DNA of 64,000 nucleotides, from the NCBI GenBank assembly GCA_036490475.1, contig DASXDT010000006.1, forward strand, positions 868,001 through 932,000. Reading direction: 5' to 3'. Made by a program: the position numbers and the translations under genes. The DNA is from Candidatus Tumulicola sp. (GTDB taxonomy: Bacteria; Vulcanimicrobiota; Vulcanimicrobiia; Vulcanimicrobiales; Vulcanimicrobiaceae). This document shows positions 45,032-53,693 of the stretch, in pieces. A model generated the notes under the pieces. It was not told the DNA's origin, did no database searches, and saw nothing but the letters and a program-made list of their open reading frames with translations. Position 1 is the stretch's first letter. The number at the start of each line of letters is the position of its first letter.

Positions 45032-45904
45032 TTACGCGCCTTTCTTGTTTTTCTTCGGGCGATTGCCGTTCGTTCCGGCACTCTTTTTGGCCGCACCGTT
45101 GCCGCCGGAGCTTTTCGAAATTGCTTTGGCTGCTTGGGGCGGAAGCGGCCCGTCGTCGGTGACGAGGTGCTGGCTGTCGGCAAACGATAGCGGTTCGTGA
45201 TAGCGGCGAAGCATGTAGAACGTTTGCGCCATGGTGAAGATGTTGTACGACAGCCAGTACACGACCATCGCCGACGGCCACTGATACTTCCAGCCGAAAA
45301 AGCCGAGCATCAACGGCGAGATCAATGACATCGTGCGCTGCATGCTGGCTTGCTGCGGATCGGTTGCCGGCATGCTGCCGAACCGGACGCTCAGATACAT
45401 CGACAGCGCGTACAGCACGAGTAAAATGATGTCGCTGTGCGCCAGACTGATCGCCATGATATGTGGAATCGACAGCGACAGCGGCGAGCCGATCCACAAA
45501 AAGTCCTGATTTTCGAACAGCGACTTGTGGTTGAGTACGACGTAGTACACGCTGATGATGAACGGATACTGTACCAGCATCGGCCAGCAGCCGGCCAACG
45601 GGTTGACCCCGTTTTGCTTGTACAACGCCATCGTTTCTTGCTGCAGCTTGGCGGCGTCGGCTTTGTCTTTGTAGCGCTCCTGCAGTTTCTTGATCTGCGG
45701 AGCGACGCACTGCATCTTGAGCATTGACTTGAACTGTGCCGCGTTGAGCGGCCAGAACACGATCCGGATCAGCGCGGCGAAGAGGACCAGCGTGATTCCG
45801 AGATTATTGATCGGGCGATTGATCTCTAAAACGAGCCACGACAGCGCGTTGACGATCGGATCGAGCCACGAGGTTGCGAGGATTACGTGTGCGAGCGGGT
45901 GCAA
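45032..45904 (-). CDS. yidC: membrane protein insertase YidC
   Basis: 290 residues of the short (Oxa1-like) type without the large periplasmic domain of E. coli YidC. Five hydrophobic segments; the conserved arginine of the insertase groove is in ALIRIVFWPLN. The C-terminal tail is lysine-rich (KKNKKGA), able to contact ribosomes. The short form in a diderm is notable but not unique. It overlaps yidD by 22 bases and precedes jag by 5. Confidence 0.95.
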   Translation of the reverse strand: MHPLAHVILATSWLDPIVNALSWLVLEINRPINNLGITLVLFAALIRIVFWPLNAAQFKSMLKMQCVAPQIKKLQERYKDKADAAKLQQETMALYKQNGVNPLAGCWPMLVQYPFIISVYYVVLNHKSLFENQDFLWIGSPLSLSIPHIMAISLAHSDIILLVLYALSMYLSVRFGSMPATDPQQASMQRTMSLISPLMLGFFGWKYQWPSAMVVYWLSYNIFTMAQTFYMLRRYHEPLSFADSQHLVTDDGPLPPQAAKAISKSSGGNGAAKKSAGTNGNRPKKNKKGA

Positions 45905-46152
45905 CGAAGCCGGGTTCCTTTACGCGAAGCGCGAGCGTGGGCCGGAACGACGAAGTCGACGCCGCCGGGATTGAACGGATGACAGCGTGCCAACCGCGCG
46001 AGCGCCAAAAGGCTTCCGCGCAGGATCCCATGCTCGTTCACCGCGTCGATCGCGTACTGCGAACAAGTGGGATAAAAGCGGCACGCGGCCGGCATGTACG
46101 GTGAGATGACCAGTTGGTACGCGCGAAGTAGCGCGATTGTGGCGGCGCGCAC
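45883..46152 (-). CDS. yidD: membrane protein insertion efficiency factor YidD
   Basis: 89 residues: LRAYQLVISPYMPAACRFYPTCSQYAID (in sequence) and GILRGSLLALARLARCHPFNPGG are diagnostic. The extra C-terminal 18 residues overlap the yidC start region and are Arg/Thr-rich. Single base gap after rnpA, the conserved rpmH-rnpA-yidD-yidC order. Confidence 0.95.
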   Translation of the reverse strand: MRAATIALLRAYQLVISPYMPAACRFYPTCSQYAIDAVNEHGILRGSLLALARLARCHPFNPGGVDFVVPAHARASRKGTRLRCTRSHT

Positions 46153-46153
46153 G

Positions 46154-46474
46154 TTATCGAGAAACCAGCGAACACAGCTCGGCGCGTAGTTCGCCGAACG
46201 TCAGCGCGGCGGCGGACGGGCGCGGAACGATAAGTATGCGTACTCGGCTCGGGCCGAGTAGTTCGTTCACGATCGCCGCGATACGGCGACGCAGCTTGTT
46301 GCGGACAACGGCTTTTCCGATCGATGCGCTCACGGTGATGCCGACCAGCGAAACGGAATCGCCCGGGGCGGCGGGGGTGGTGTAGATGGTCACGCTGGGG
46401 GTCGTCATGCGCCGGCCGCCCCGCTTGAGCCGGCCGAAATCGGCCCGGCGGCGCAGGGCTGCAAAACGGCGCAT
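46154..46474 (-). CDS. rnpA: ribonuclease P protein component
   Basis: 106 residues. The RNA-binding helix is AVVRNKLRRRIAAIV; the N-terminus ([22 protein letters not shown] in sequence) fits the family. It completes the tRNA 5'-processing enzyme with a catalytic RNA encoded elsewhere. ATG 46474 shares a base with the rpmH stop (TAATG). Confidence 0.93.
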   Translation of the reverse strand: MRRFAALRRRADFGRLKRGGRRMTTPSVTIYTTPAAPGDSVSLVGITVSASIGKAVVRNKLRRRIAAIVNELLGPSRVRILIVPRPSAAALTFGELRAELCSLVSR

Positions 46475-46608
46475 TAGACCGTCAGGCGATGGCGCCCCTT
46501 CTTGCGGCGGCGCGCCAACACTTTGCGGCCGTTCTTGGTGCTCATCCGCTCCATAAAACCGTGGACGCGCTTGCGCCGGCGGTTGTGCGGTTGAAAAGTC
46601 CGCTTCAT
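46474..46608 (-). CDS. rpmH: 50S ribosomal protein L34
   Basis: 44 residues, translated directly: it opens [18 protein letters not shown] and continues with [20 protein letters not shown], the bL34 pattern. GGAAG lies upstream of the ATG. First gene of the long series down to thiD, with a strong promoter at 46673-46702. In many genomes rpmH adjoins dnaA; here they are 28 kb apart. Confidence 0.97.
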   Translation of the reverse strand: MKRTFQPHNRRRKRVHGFMERMSTKNGRKVLARRRKKGRHRLTV

Positions 46609-46672
46609 CGAAAATCTTCCTCACACGAACAAAAGAACTGCCCCCGGCCGAGCCGACGACAGATAGCCACTG

Positions 46673-46702
46673 ATTATAGATGCGGAGTCGCCGGAGCGTC
46701 AA
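46673..46702 (-). promoter_or_regulatory. strong rpmH promoter
   Basis: On the minus strand TTGACG (46702-46697), an 18-base spacer and a perfect TATAAT (46678-46673). The leader to rpmH is about 58 bases. This is the best sigma-70-type promoter in the window, fitting a ribosomal protein operon. Confidence 0.8.
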
Positions 46703-46749
46703 GGACAAGTCACCGGGCCTGGAGGCTTTTCGGGCGAATCGCCCCGGTG

Positions 46750-48108
46750 ATGGCCCGCATTCTCTCCGCCTTCCTCTTGGTACTGGCGCTCACCGCTGCC
46801 GCTCCGAAGCCCAGGGATCCGGGGGATGCGACCTGGCTTGTCGTGAGCGACATCCATCTCAATCCGTTCGACCGCTCGGCCGAACCGTCGCCCTACGGCC
46901 ATGATGGGAACGCCGCTCTGCTCGCGTCGCTCCTGCGCGCTATGCACGCCGCCGCCCCCAACCCAAGCCTGATCGTCTTGCCGGGCGACTTCCTCGCGCA
47001 CCACTTCGGGCTGCGCTCGCACGAGCATCAGGCGTCGGCCGACGCAGCCGGATTGCGGACGATGGCGATCGTGGCACGGGCGTTGGGGCGCGCCTTTCCC
47101 ACCAGCCGTTTCGCCGTCGCTCTCGGCAACAACGACACACCCTGTGGCGACTATCGCACCGATTTCGGGACGCCGTACGCTCGCGCACTGGCCGCGGTGT
47201 GGGCTCCGCTCATCCTGCGTGGCGCCCCGGCGAGCGCTCAAGCCGCCCTGGCTCGCGACGGCTACTACGCGCTGCGCCCGTTTCAGGGCATCCGGGTGGC
47301 GGTGCTCGACACGGTCGTCTATTCGCAGATGAGTCGCGGACCGTGCCCGGGCAGCGTCGCCGCTTCACCGCAGCGGCAGATCGATTGGCTCGATACGACG
47401 CTGCCGTCTACTCCGCCGGGCATTCGCAACGTCGTCTTGATGCACGTGCCGCCGGGCTACGATGCCTATTCCACCCAAATCGCACGCGGCTTTTTGGCGT
47501 GGCCGTTCTTGCGTTTGCCGTGGAACGAACGGCTCGCTCAAACGATCGCGGATCCTCGCAACCGAATCGCCTTTGCGCTCGCCGGACACACGCATCGTTT
47601 CGATGTGCGCGTCGCGGGCGACGTTCCGATCGTCGTGCTCGGCGCGGTCTCCCCAATCTACGAAAACAATCCCTCCTTCTATGCGCTGCACGTCGGACGC
47701 GATGCGACGCTGCGAGACGTCGACGCCTACACGTTCGATGAAACCGCACAAGCGTGGAGCGGCCCGCGACGTTTCGACTCGATGTGGAACGTCGGACGCA
47801 TCGATGCAAAAACTGCACTCGCGTTGCACGAACGCCTTGGAACCGATGCAGCAGCGCGCAGCTCGTGGGGCGCCATGTCCAGCGGATGGCCGGCGTTCGG
47901 TTCGCCGATGTCGGGCATGTGGCGGGCGCGCTGGCGTATCTCTTGGTGTGCGCAGGTCGAGCTTTCCGACGGCTTCGCTCGCTGCGCGGGCATTGCCCGG
48001 AGGGTCGAATTGGCTCGCGTCGCCATGCTGGCGGGGGTAGGCATCGCGCTCGTGGCGCTTGGATTACTGATTGCAGTCATCGTTCGTTCCGCCGTCGCAC
48101 GGCGCTAA
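46750..48108 (+). CDS. exported metallophosphoesterase with C-terminal membrane segment
   Basis: 452 residues. Signal peptide (about 1-20), then calcineurin-like motifs in order: VSDIHLNPF (metal ligands D, H), LPGDFLAHH, GNNDTPCGD, a HVPPG segment and AGHTHRFDV. A hydrophobic segment at about 425-447 (VAMLAGVGIALVALGLLIAVI) precedes a short basic tail, so it should be tethered to the inner membrane facing the periplasm. It resembles acid-sphingomyelinase-like phosphodiesterases; the substrate is unknown. ATG 46750 follows GTG 46747, either could start. Confidence 0.87.
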   Translation: MARILSAFLLVLALTAAAPKPRDPGDATWLVVSDIHLNPFDRSAEPSPYGHDGNAALLASLLRAMHAAAPNPSLIVLPGDFLAHHFGLRSHEHQASADAAGLRTMAIVARALGRAFPTSRFAVALGNNDTPCGDYRTDFGTPYARALAAVWAPLILRGAPASAQAALARDGYYALRPFQGIRVAVLDTVVYSQMSRGPCPGSVAASPQRQIDWLDTTLPSTPPGIRNVVLMHVPPGYDAYSTQIARGFLAWPFLRLPWNERLAQTIADPRNRIAFALAGHTHRFDVRVAGDVPIVVLGAVSPIYENNPSFYALHVGRDATLRDVDAYTFDETAQAWSGPRRFDSMWNVGRIDAKTALALHERLGTDAAARSSWGAMSSGWPAFGSPMSGMWRARWRISWCAQVELSDGFARCAGIARRVELARVAMLAGVGIALVALGLLIAVIVRSAVARR

Positions 48109-48157
48109 GCGGGCTTGAAAAGGGACGGATTCGGCGCCGCCGTAACTTGCTGGAGCT

Positions 48158-49423
48158 TTGAACGATTCTCTTACCCGGGTGCAGCGCCGCCGCGTGGTCG
48201 TAACCGGCCTCGGCGCCGTGACGCCCATCGGAAACAACCGTAAGGACTTCTGGAGAAACTGCGTCGCCGGTGAGTCGGGCGTTGCTCCGATTACCGCATT
48301 CGACGCGACGCTGTTCGCAACGCGCATCGCGGCCGAGGTCAAAGATTGGGCACCCGAGGAACTGCTCGGACGCAAAGAGGCGCGCCGTATGGATCGCTTC
48401 ACGCAGTTCGCGGTCGTCGCCGGGGCCGAGGCGATCGCCGACGCGCGGCTTCCCGAAGACGCGGAGTATCGTTCGCGCGTCGGAGCGGTACTCGGTACCG
48501 GCATCGGCGGTATTATCACGTTTTGGCTCAATTCTGAAAAGGCCAGCGAGAACGGGACGTGGTCGAAAGTCACTCCCTTCTTCATACCTATGCTGATGTC
48601 GAACGCGCAAGCGGCGCACATTTCCATGCGCCACAACTTCCGCGGCCCAATTTTTTCGGCCGGAAGTGCGTGCGCCAGCGCAAACGATGCGATCGCGACC
48701 GCATACAACTACATCGCGTTCGGCGACGCCGATGCGATGATCACGGGCGGCAGCGAGGCGACGGTGTCGCCGCTGGCGATCGGCGGCTTTGCGTCGATGC
48801 GCGCTATGTCCACCCGAAACGACGACCCCACCCGCGCGAGCCGTCCTTTCGATCGCGAGCGCGACGGTTTTGTGTTGGGAGAAGGCGCCGGCGTGCTGGT
48901 GCTCGAGGAGTACGAAATCGCGAAAAAGCGCGGCGCGCATATCTATTGCGAGATGTTCGGTTACGGCCAGTCCGCCGATGCGTACGACCTGGTCGCAGTC
49001 GATCCCGACGGCACCGGTGTGATGTTGGCACTGACGCGCGCGTTCGAGAAATCGGGCATCGCGCCGGCCGACGTCGACTATATCAACGCGCACGGAACGT
49101 CGACGCCGATCGGCGACCCAGCCGAATCGAAGGCCATCGAAAAAGCATTCGGCGATCATGCGACGCGGATGGGGGTCAGCTCTACCAAGTCGATGCACGG
49201 CCACGCGCTGGGTGCGGCCGGCGGAATCGAAGGCGTAGCGACCGTCCTGGCCGTCGCCGACGACATTATGCCGCCCACGATCAACTACGAATTTCCCGAT
49301 CCCGAGTGTACGCTCGACTACGTGCCCAACATCGCGCGCCGGGCGCCGGTTCGGGTGGCACTCTCCAATTCGTTCGGATTCGGCGGTCACAACAGCGTGA
49401 TCGTCTTCGGCAAAGTACGTTAG
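48158..49423 (+). CDS. fabF: 3-oxoacyl-[acyl-carrier-protein] synthase II
   Basis: The elongation condensing enzyme of fatty acid synthesis. 421 residues from TTG 48158; GTG 48179 is an alternative that gives VQRRRVVVTGLG. Active-site Cys172 in GSACASANDAI; the two histidines lie in NAHGTSTPIGDPAE and STKSMHGHALGAAGG. The C-terminus (SNSFGFGGHNSVIVF) is complete. acpP, usually upstream, is absent. Confidence 0.96.
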   Translation: MNDSLTRVQRRRVVVTGLGAVTPIGNNRKDFWRNCVAGESGVAPITAFDATLFATRIAAEVKDWAPEELLGRKEARRMDRFTQFAVVAGAEAIADARLPEDAEYRSRVGAVLGTGIGGIITFWLNSEKASENGTWSKVTPFFIPMLMSNAQAAHISMRHNFRGPIFSAGSACASANDAIATAYNYIAFGDADAMITGGSEATVSPLAIGGFASMRAMSTRNDDPTRASRPFDRERDGFVLGEGAGVLVLEEYEIAKKRGAHIYCEMFGYGQSADAYDLVAVDPDGTGVMLALTRAFEKSGIAPADVDYINAHGTSTPIGDPAESKAIEKAFGDHATRMGVSSTKSMHGHALGAAGGIEGVATVLAVADDIMPPTINYEFPDPECTLDYVPNIARRAPVRVALSNSFGFGGHNSVIVFGKVR

Positions 49424-49431
49424 GACCGATT

Positions 49432-50130
49432 CTGGCTGGCGAGGCGCATCGCCGCCGGCTGCGCGACCTGCTGCGGCTGGCCGGTGTCGAACGTGCGGGC
49501 GATCTTGCGATCGTCGAGCGCGCCTTCGTGCACGAAAGCTACGCGCGCGAAGGCGGGATCGAATCCAACGAACGCATGGAGTTTTTGGGCGATTCGGTTC
49601 TTGGGTTTATTACCGCGGAGTGGCTGCACGAGCGGTTCGGCCAAGAACCAGAAGGCATGTTGACGTTGCGCAAAGCCGCGATCGTCAACGACGCAGAACT
49701 TGCGGAAACCGCGCGGCGGCTGGGATTTTCGTCGATCATCCAACTCGGTGCGGGTCTGCGCGCTTCGGGCGGAACCGGCAACACGTCGGTATTAGCGGAT
49801 GCCTTCGAAGCATTCGTTGCCGCCGTGTTCTTGCGCTACGGACTCGACAAAGCGCGGCGCTTCTTGCTGGCCGAGCACGTCGAGCAGGTTTCCGGGCGCC
49901 TTCGCGATTTGGTCGACCCAAAGACGCGACTGCAACATTACGCGCAGGAACATCTATCGGCTACGCCCATGTATAGCGAAGTCGACGACGGAACTCCGCA
50001 GGCTCCCGCGTTCGAGTCGACCGTGAGTGTGGCAGGCAAGGAGTTGGGAACCGGCAATGGTTCGTCGAAGAAGGCCGCGCAGCGCGCTGCCGCAACCGAT
50101 GCGCTTGCAGGCTTAGGACAGCGCACATGA
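49432..50130 (+). CDS. rnc: ribonuclease III
   Basis: Double-strand-specific RNase. About 232 residues. The signature NERMEFLGDSVLGFITAEWL holds the catalytic acidic residues; a double-stranded RNA-binding domain (about 155-230) ends with GNGSSKKAAQRAAATDAL. No ATG, GTG or TTG lies near the expected N-terminus; CTG 49432 has AGGA 6 bases upstream and keeps the first helix. The next canonical codon (GTG 49528) would delete it. Overlaps smc by 4 bases. Confidence 0.93.
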   Translation: MAGEAHRRRLRDLLRLAGVERAGDLAIVERAFVHESYAREGGIESNERMEFLGDSVLGFITAEWLHERFGQEPEGMLTLRKAAIVNDAELAETARRLGFSSIIQLGAGLRASGGTGNTSVLADAFEAFVAAVFLRYGLDKARRFLLAEHVEQVSGRLRDLVDPKTRLQHYAQEHLSATPMYSEVDDGTPQAPAFESTVSVAGKELGTGNGSSKKAAQRAAATDALAGLGQRT

Positions 50131-53100
50131 AGCTCAAGCACGTCAAGACATTTGGATTCAAGACGTTTGCCGACCCGACGACGCTTACGTTTTCGCCGGG
50201 CATTACGGCCATCGTCGGACCGAACGGCTCGGGCAAATCGAACTTGGTCGACGCATTCCGCTGGTCGCTGGGAGAGACGTCCAACAAGAGCTTGCGCGGC
50301 GGCAAATTGGAAGACGTGATCTTCGCCGGTAACGATTCGCGCAAGCCGCTCGGCTTGGCCGAAGTCTCGGTGCTGTTCGATAATTCCGACGGACGCTTGC
50401 CGGTCGCGTTTGCGGAAGTGGAAATTACCCGGCGCACGTATCGTACCGGCGACAGCGAATATTTTATCAACCGGTCTCCGGTTCGCTTGCGCGACATCGC
50501 CGACTTACTTTCGGGAACCGGCTTGGGCGTCGGGTCCTATGCGATGATTTCGCAAGGACAGATCGATGCCATACTCACGAGCAAACCCACCGACCGGCGC
50601 GTGCTGTTCGAAGAGACCGCCGGAATCGGAAGGTTCTTAGCGCGTAAGAACGAGTCGATGCGCCGGCTGGAACAAACCGAACGCAATGCGGTGCGGCTCA
50701 ACGACCTGATCGTCGAACTCGAGCGCCGCGTCCCCGAATTGGAAACGCAAGTACGTCGTGCAAAGCGCTACCGGAAAGTCAGCGCTCGCGTTCGCGACCT
50801 CGAAATCCTCGGCTATTTGCGGGCCGGCGCGTCGCGTCGCGCCGAGCGGGAAATGGTGCGTGCGCAGTTAGATGCAGGCGAAGCGCGGCGCGCTGCGGCG
50901 GCCGCCAACGTCGCGAGCTTGGGAGCCAAACTCGCCGGCGCGCGCACGGATGCATACCGGCAAGAACTCGCACTCGAAGAAGCGCGAACGCACGTGCAAT
51001 CGCGTCGTGCCGAGCTCGCGCGACTCGAAGCCGATTACGCGGCGTCGCTAGCGCGACGCGAGGCGTTGGAAGGCCAGTCCACGCAGACCGCGCAAGACGC
51101 CGCGCGCGCCCAGCAAGAACGCACGACGTTGCAAGCCACGATCGAACTGCGCGAGCGCGAGATCGCCCCGCTCGCAGAAGAACTCGATACAGCACGCGAA
51201 CGGGAGCTGGAGGCAGCGAACGCCCTGACGGCGGCGCGCTCGACGCTCGAACAGATCTTCACGCAGTTGCGCGAGGTGGAAGCCGCGGCTGCCGAGCGCG
51301 CGACTGCGAACGCGGAGCGTCGCGTCCAGGCGGAAAATCTGCGCGCACAGTCGGAACGTGCCGATCGCGACCTCGAGGCCGCGCGCGAACGTGCGGCGCA
51401 GCTGGCGATTGCAGCGGGATCGGCGGCGCATGGATTGCGCGAACGTGGCGAGCGTACCGCCGAGTTAGAAGACGTCCGGCGCGATAACGCTGCCGGCCTC
51501 GAAAGCGCAGAGCGCGAAGCGTCGGAGGCCCAAGACGTCTTGGCCGCTGCGCTGTCGAGCCATCGCGATGCGATGTCGGCCGTTACCGGCGCCGAATCCC
51601 GGCTGCACACGATCGAAGAGCTCGAGAACAACTTAGAAGGTCACGTGCCCGGGACGCGTGCGGTGGTCGAAGCGTGGCAGCGCGGCGAGTTGAGCGGCAT
51701 CGAGGGCATCGTTTCGAACTTAGTAACGATCGACGAGCGATACGCTCGAGCGATGGACGTCGCGTTCGGCGCGCGTCTTTCGAACGTCGTCACGACAACC
51801 TCGGAAGGCGCGGAGCGTTGCATCGAGTTTCTCAACCGCAAAGAGGCCGGTCGCGCGACGTTCTTACCGCTCGATACGCTACGCAATCGCGAGGGGCGCG
51901 TGCTGCCCGACGAGTTAGGCCGCGTTCCCGGCGTGATCGGGTACGCGCACGCATTGGTAGAGACTGACGAGCGGTTCCGGAGTATCGTCAATTTTCTCGT
52001 GGGCAACGTGTTGATCGTCGACCGGCTGCAAACCGGCATCGAGCTGGTTCGCGCACGCGGCTTGCGCGACACCGTCGTTACCCTCAGCGGCGAGCAGATT
52101 ACCGGCGGCGGCGCGATTACCGGCGGCCGTTTTCAACGAGAGCGGTCGATTTTGTCGCGGCGCGTGCAAGCCAGGACGTTGCGCGAAACGCTGATCGAGC
52201 TCCGTGCGAACTTAGCGCGTGGCGAAGCCGCCTTACAAGCCGCCCACGAACGCGCGCAAACGGCCATCGACGCGCGCGAAAACGAGCGTCGTGGGCTGGC
52301 GAATCTCGACCTGCAGATGGCCGAGTTGCGAGCCCAAGCGGCGGCTGCGGCGACCGAGGCGCGGCGCACCGAGACCGAGTCGGCCGCAGCAAGTGCGCGC
52401 GTCGAAGAATTGGCGGTTTTACAGCGCGAGTCGCGCGAGCAACGGCGTGTGGCCGAAACGACCGCCGTCGCCGGCGACGAAACGGACGCCGACCGCACGC
52501 GGCTCGAAGGTGACCTTGCACAAGCGCGTTCCACGATCGGCCAGGCCGAAGAACGACAAACGCATGCGGCTTCGCGAGCGTCGGACATCCGCGAACGTCT
52601 CGCGGGACTTGGCGCCGATCGCGACGCGTCGCGCGCTCGATTGGGGATTCTCGACGTCGACGAAAAGCGTGCGATCGGTGCGCGAGAATTGATGCTGGCC
52701 GACATCGCAACGCTGGCCGATGAGACGCGCTCGCTGCACGTTCGTATCGAGGGAGAGCGGCGCGGCGTGAACGACGGCGATGCGGCGCTCGAGCACGCCC
52801 GCCGCGATCGCGACCGCATCGCAGCAACGCAGCTCGAAGTCGAAGCCGATTTGAAGCTGGCCGAACAGACCGAACGCGAGGCGTCGGGCGTGGGCGAGCG
52901 CGATCGTACGCGTTTAGCCGAGATCGATGCGGAGCTCGGTATGCTCGTATCGCAGTTCGCGGCCAACCCGGCCGACGAGGAAGAGTGTCGCGACGTCGAA
53001 GCGCGCTACGCCGGCGAGCCCGACGAGGTGGTCGACGACTTACCGCGACTGCGCGAAGAGTTCGCGCGTCTGGCGACCAATGCGAATCTCAACGCCGAGG

Positions 53101-53693
53101 CCGAGCGTGACGAAGTCAACGAGCGCCAAACGTTTCTACGCACGCAAATGGACGACCTGACCGCTGCCCGCGAAACGCTCCTGGAGTCGATTCGCGAGAT
53201 CGAGCTTCAGACGCAGGCGCAGTTCAACGAAACGTTTGCAAAAGTGGCCGACGCGTTTGCGAAAACGTTTGCCGAGATTTTCCCGGGCGGAACGGCGTCG
53301 ATGTGGCAGAGCAATCCGGAAAATCTTTCCGAAACCGGCATCGAGATCGCGGTCGCGCCGCCCGGTAAGAAGTCGATGCCGCTGGCCGCGCTGTCGGGCG
53401 GTGAGCGCGCGATGACGGCGGCAGCGTTGATCTTCGCGCTCATGACGGTCAAGCCGTCGCCGTTCTACCTGCTCGACGAAGTCGATGCGGCGCTGGACGA
53501 CGCCAACGTCGAGCGATTCGCGGCCATGATCCGGAAGTTCTCGGCCGACGCGCAGATGATCATCGTCACCCACAACAAGCGGACGATGGAACTCGCCGAC
53601 CGGCTCTACGGCGTGACGATGCGCGAGCCGGGCGTCAGCGCGATCGTATCGGCCGAGCTGTCACCGCTCGCGCCGGAGCTGTCACTTGCCTGA
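50127..53693 (+). CDS. smc: chromosome segregation protein SMC
   Basis: 1188 residues: N-terminal ATPase head with GPNGSGKSNLVDAFRWSLGE (about 32-51), about 330 residues of coiled coil, a hinge (about 500-660, with GIEGIVSNLVTIDERYARAMD), the return coiled coil and the C-terminal head with ALSGGERAMTAAALIFAL and LLDEVDAALDDANVERF. Forms condensin with ScpA and ScpB, which are not here. ParB loads SMC at parS in many species, and parS is 11 kb away. rnc-smc adjacency is common. Confidence 0.97.
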   Translation: MKLKHVKTFGFKTFADPTTLTFSPGITAIVGPNGSGKSNLVDAFRWSLGETSNKSLRGGKLEDVIFAGNDSRKPLGLAEVSVLFDNSDGRLPVAFAEVEITRRTYRTGDSEYFINRSPVRLRDIADLLSGTGLGVGSYAMISQGQIDAILTSKPTDRRVLFEETAGIGRFLARKNESMRRLEQTERNAVRLNDLIVELERRVPELETQVRRAKRYRKVSARVRDLEILGYLRAGASRRAEREMVRAQLDAGEARRAAAAANVASLGAKLAGARTDAYRQELALEEARTHVQSRRAELARLEADYAASLARREALEGQSTQTAQDAARAQQERTTLQATIELREREIAPLAEELDTARERELEAANALTAARSTLEQIFTQLREVEAAAAERATANAERRVQAENLRAQSERADRDLEAARERAAQLAIAAGSAAHGLRERGERTAELEDVRRDNAAGLESAEREASEAQDVLAAALSSHRDAMSAVTGAESRLHTIEELENNLEGHVPGTRAVVEAWQRGELSGIEGIVSNLVTIDERYARAMDVAFGARLSNVVTTTSEGAERCIEFLNRKEAGRATFLPLDTLRNREGRVLPDELGRVPGVIGYAHALVETDERFRSIVNFLVGNVLIVDRLQTGIELVRARGLRDTVVTLSGEQITGGGAITGGRFQRERSILSRRVQARTLRETLIELRANLARGEAALQAAHERAQTAIDARENERRGLANLDLQMAELRAQAAAAATEARRTETESAAASARVEELAVLQRESREQRRVAETTAVAGDETDADRTRLEGDLAQARSTIGQAEERQTHAASRASDIRERLAGLGADRDASRARLGILDVDEKRAIGARELMLADIATLADETRSLHVRIEGERRGVNDGDAALEHARRDRDRIAATQLEVEADLKLAEQTEREASGVGERDRTRLAEIDAELGMLVSQFAANPADEEECRDVEARYAGEPDEVVDDLPRLREEFARLATNANLNAEAERDEVNERQTFLRTQMDDLTAARETLLESIREIELQTQAQFNETFAKVADAFAKTFAEIFPGGTASMWQSNPENLSETGIEIAVAPPGKKSMPLAALSGGERAMTAAALIFALMTVKPSPFYLLDEVDAALDDANVERFAAMIRKFSADAQMIIVTHNKRTMELADRLYGVTMREPGVSAIVSAELSPLAPELSLA

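Noticed and set aside
45027-45710. N-terminal extension of the jag gene
   Set aside because: It is an out-of-frame reading of yidC; ATG 45026 is the sensible start.
48559-49431. Long N-terminal extension of rnc
   Set aside because: It reads fabF out of frame and is Arg-rich; RNase III homology begins only after 49432.
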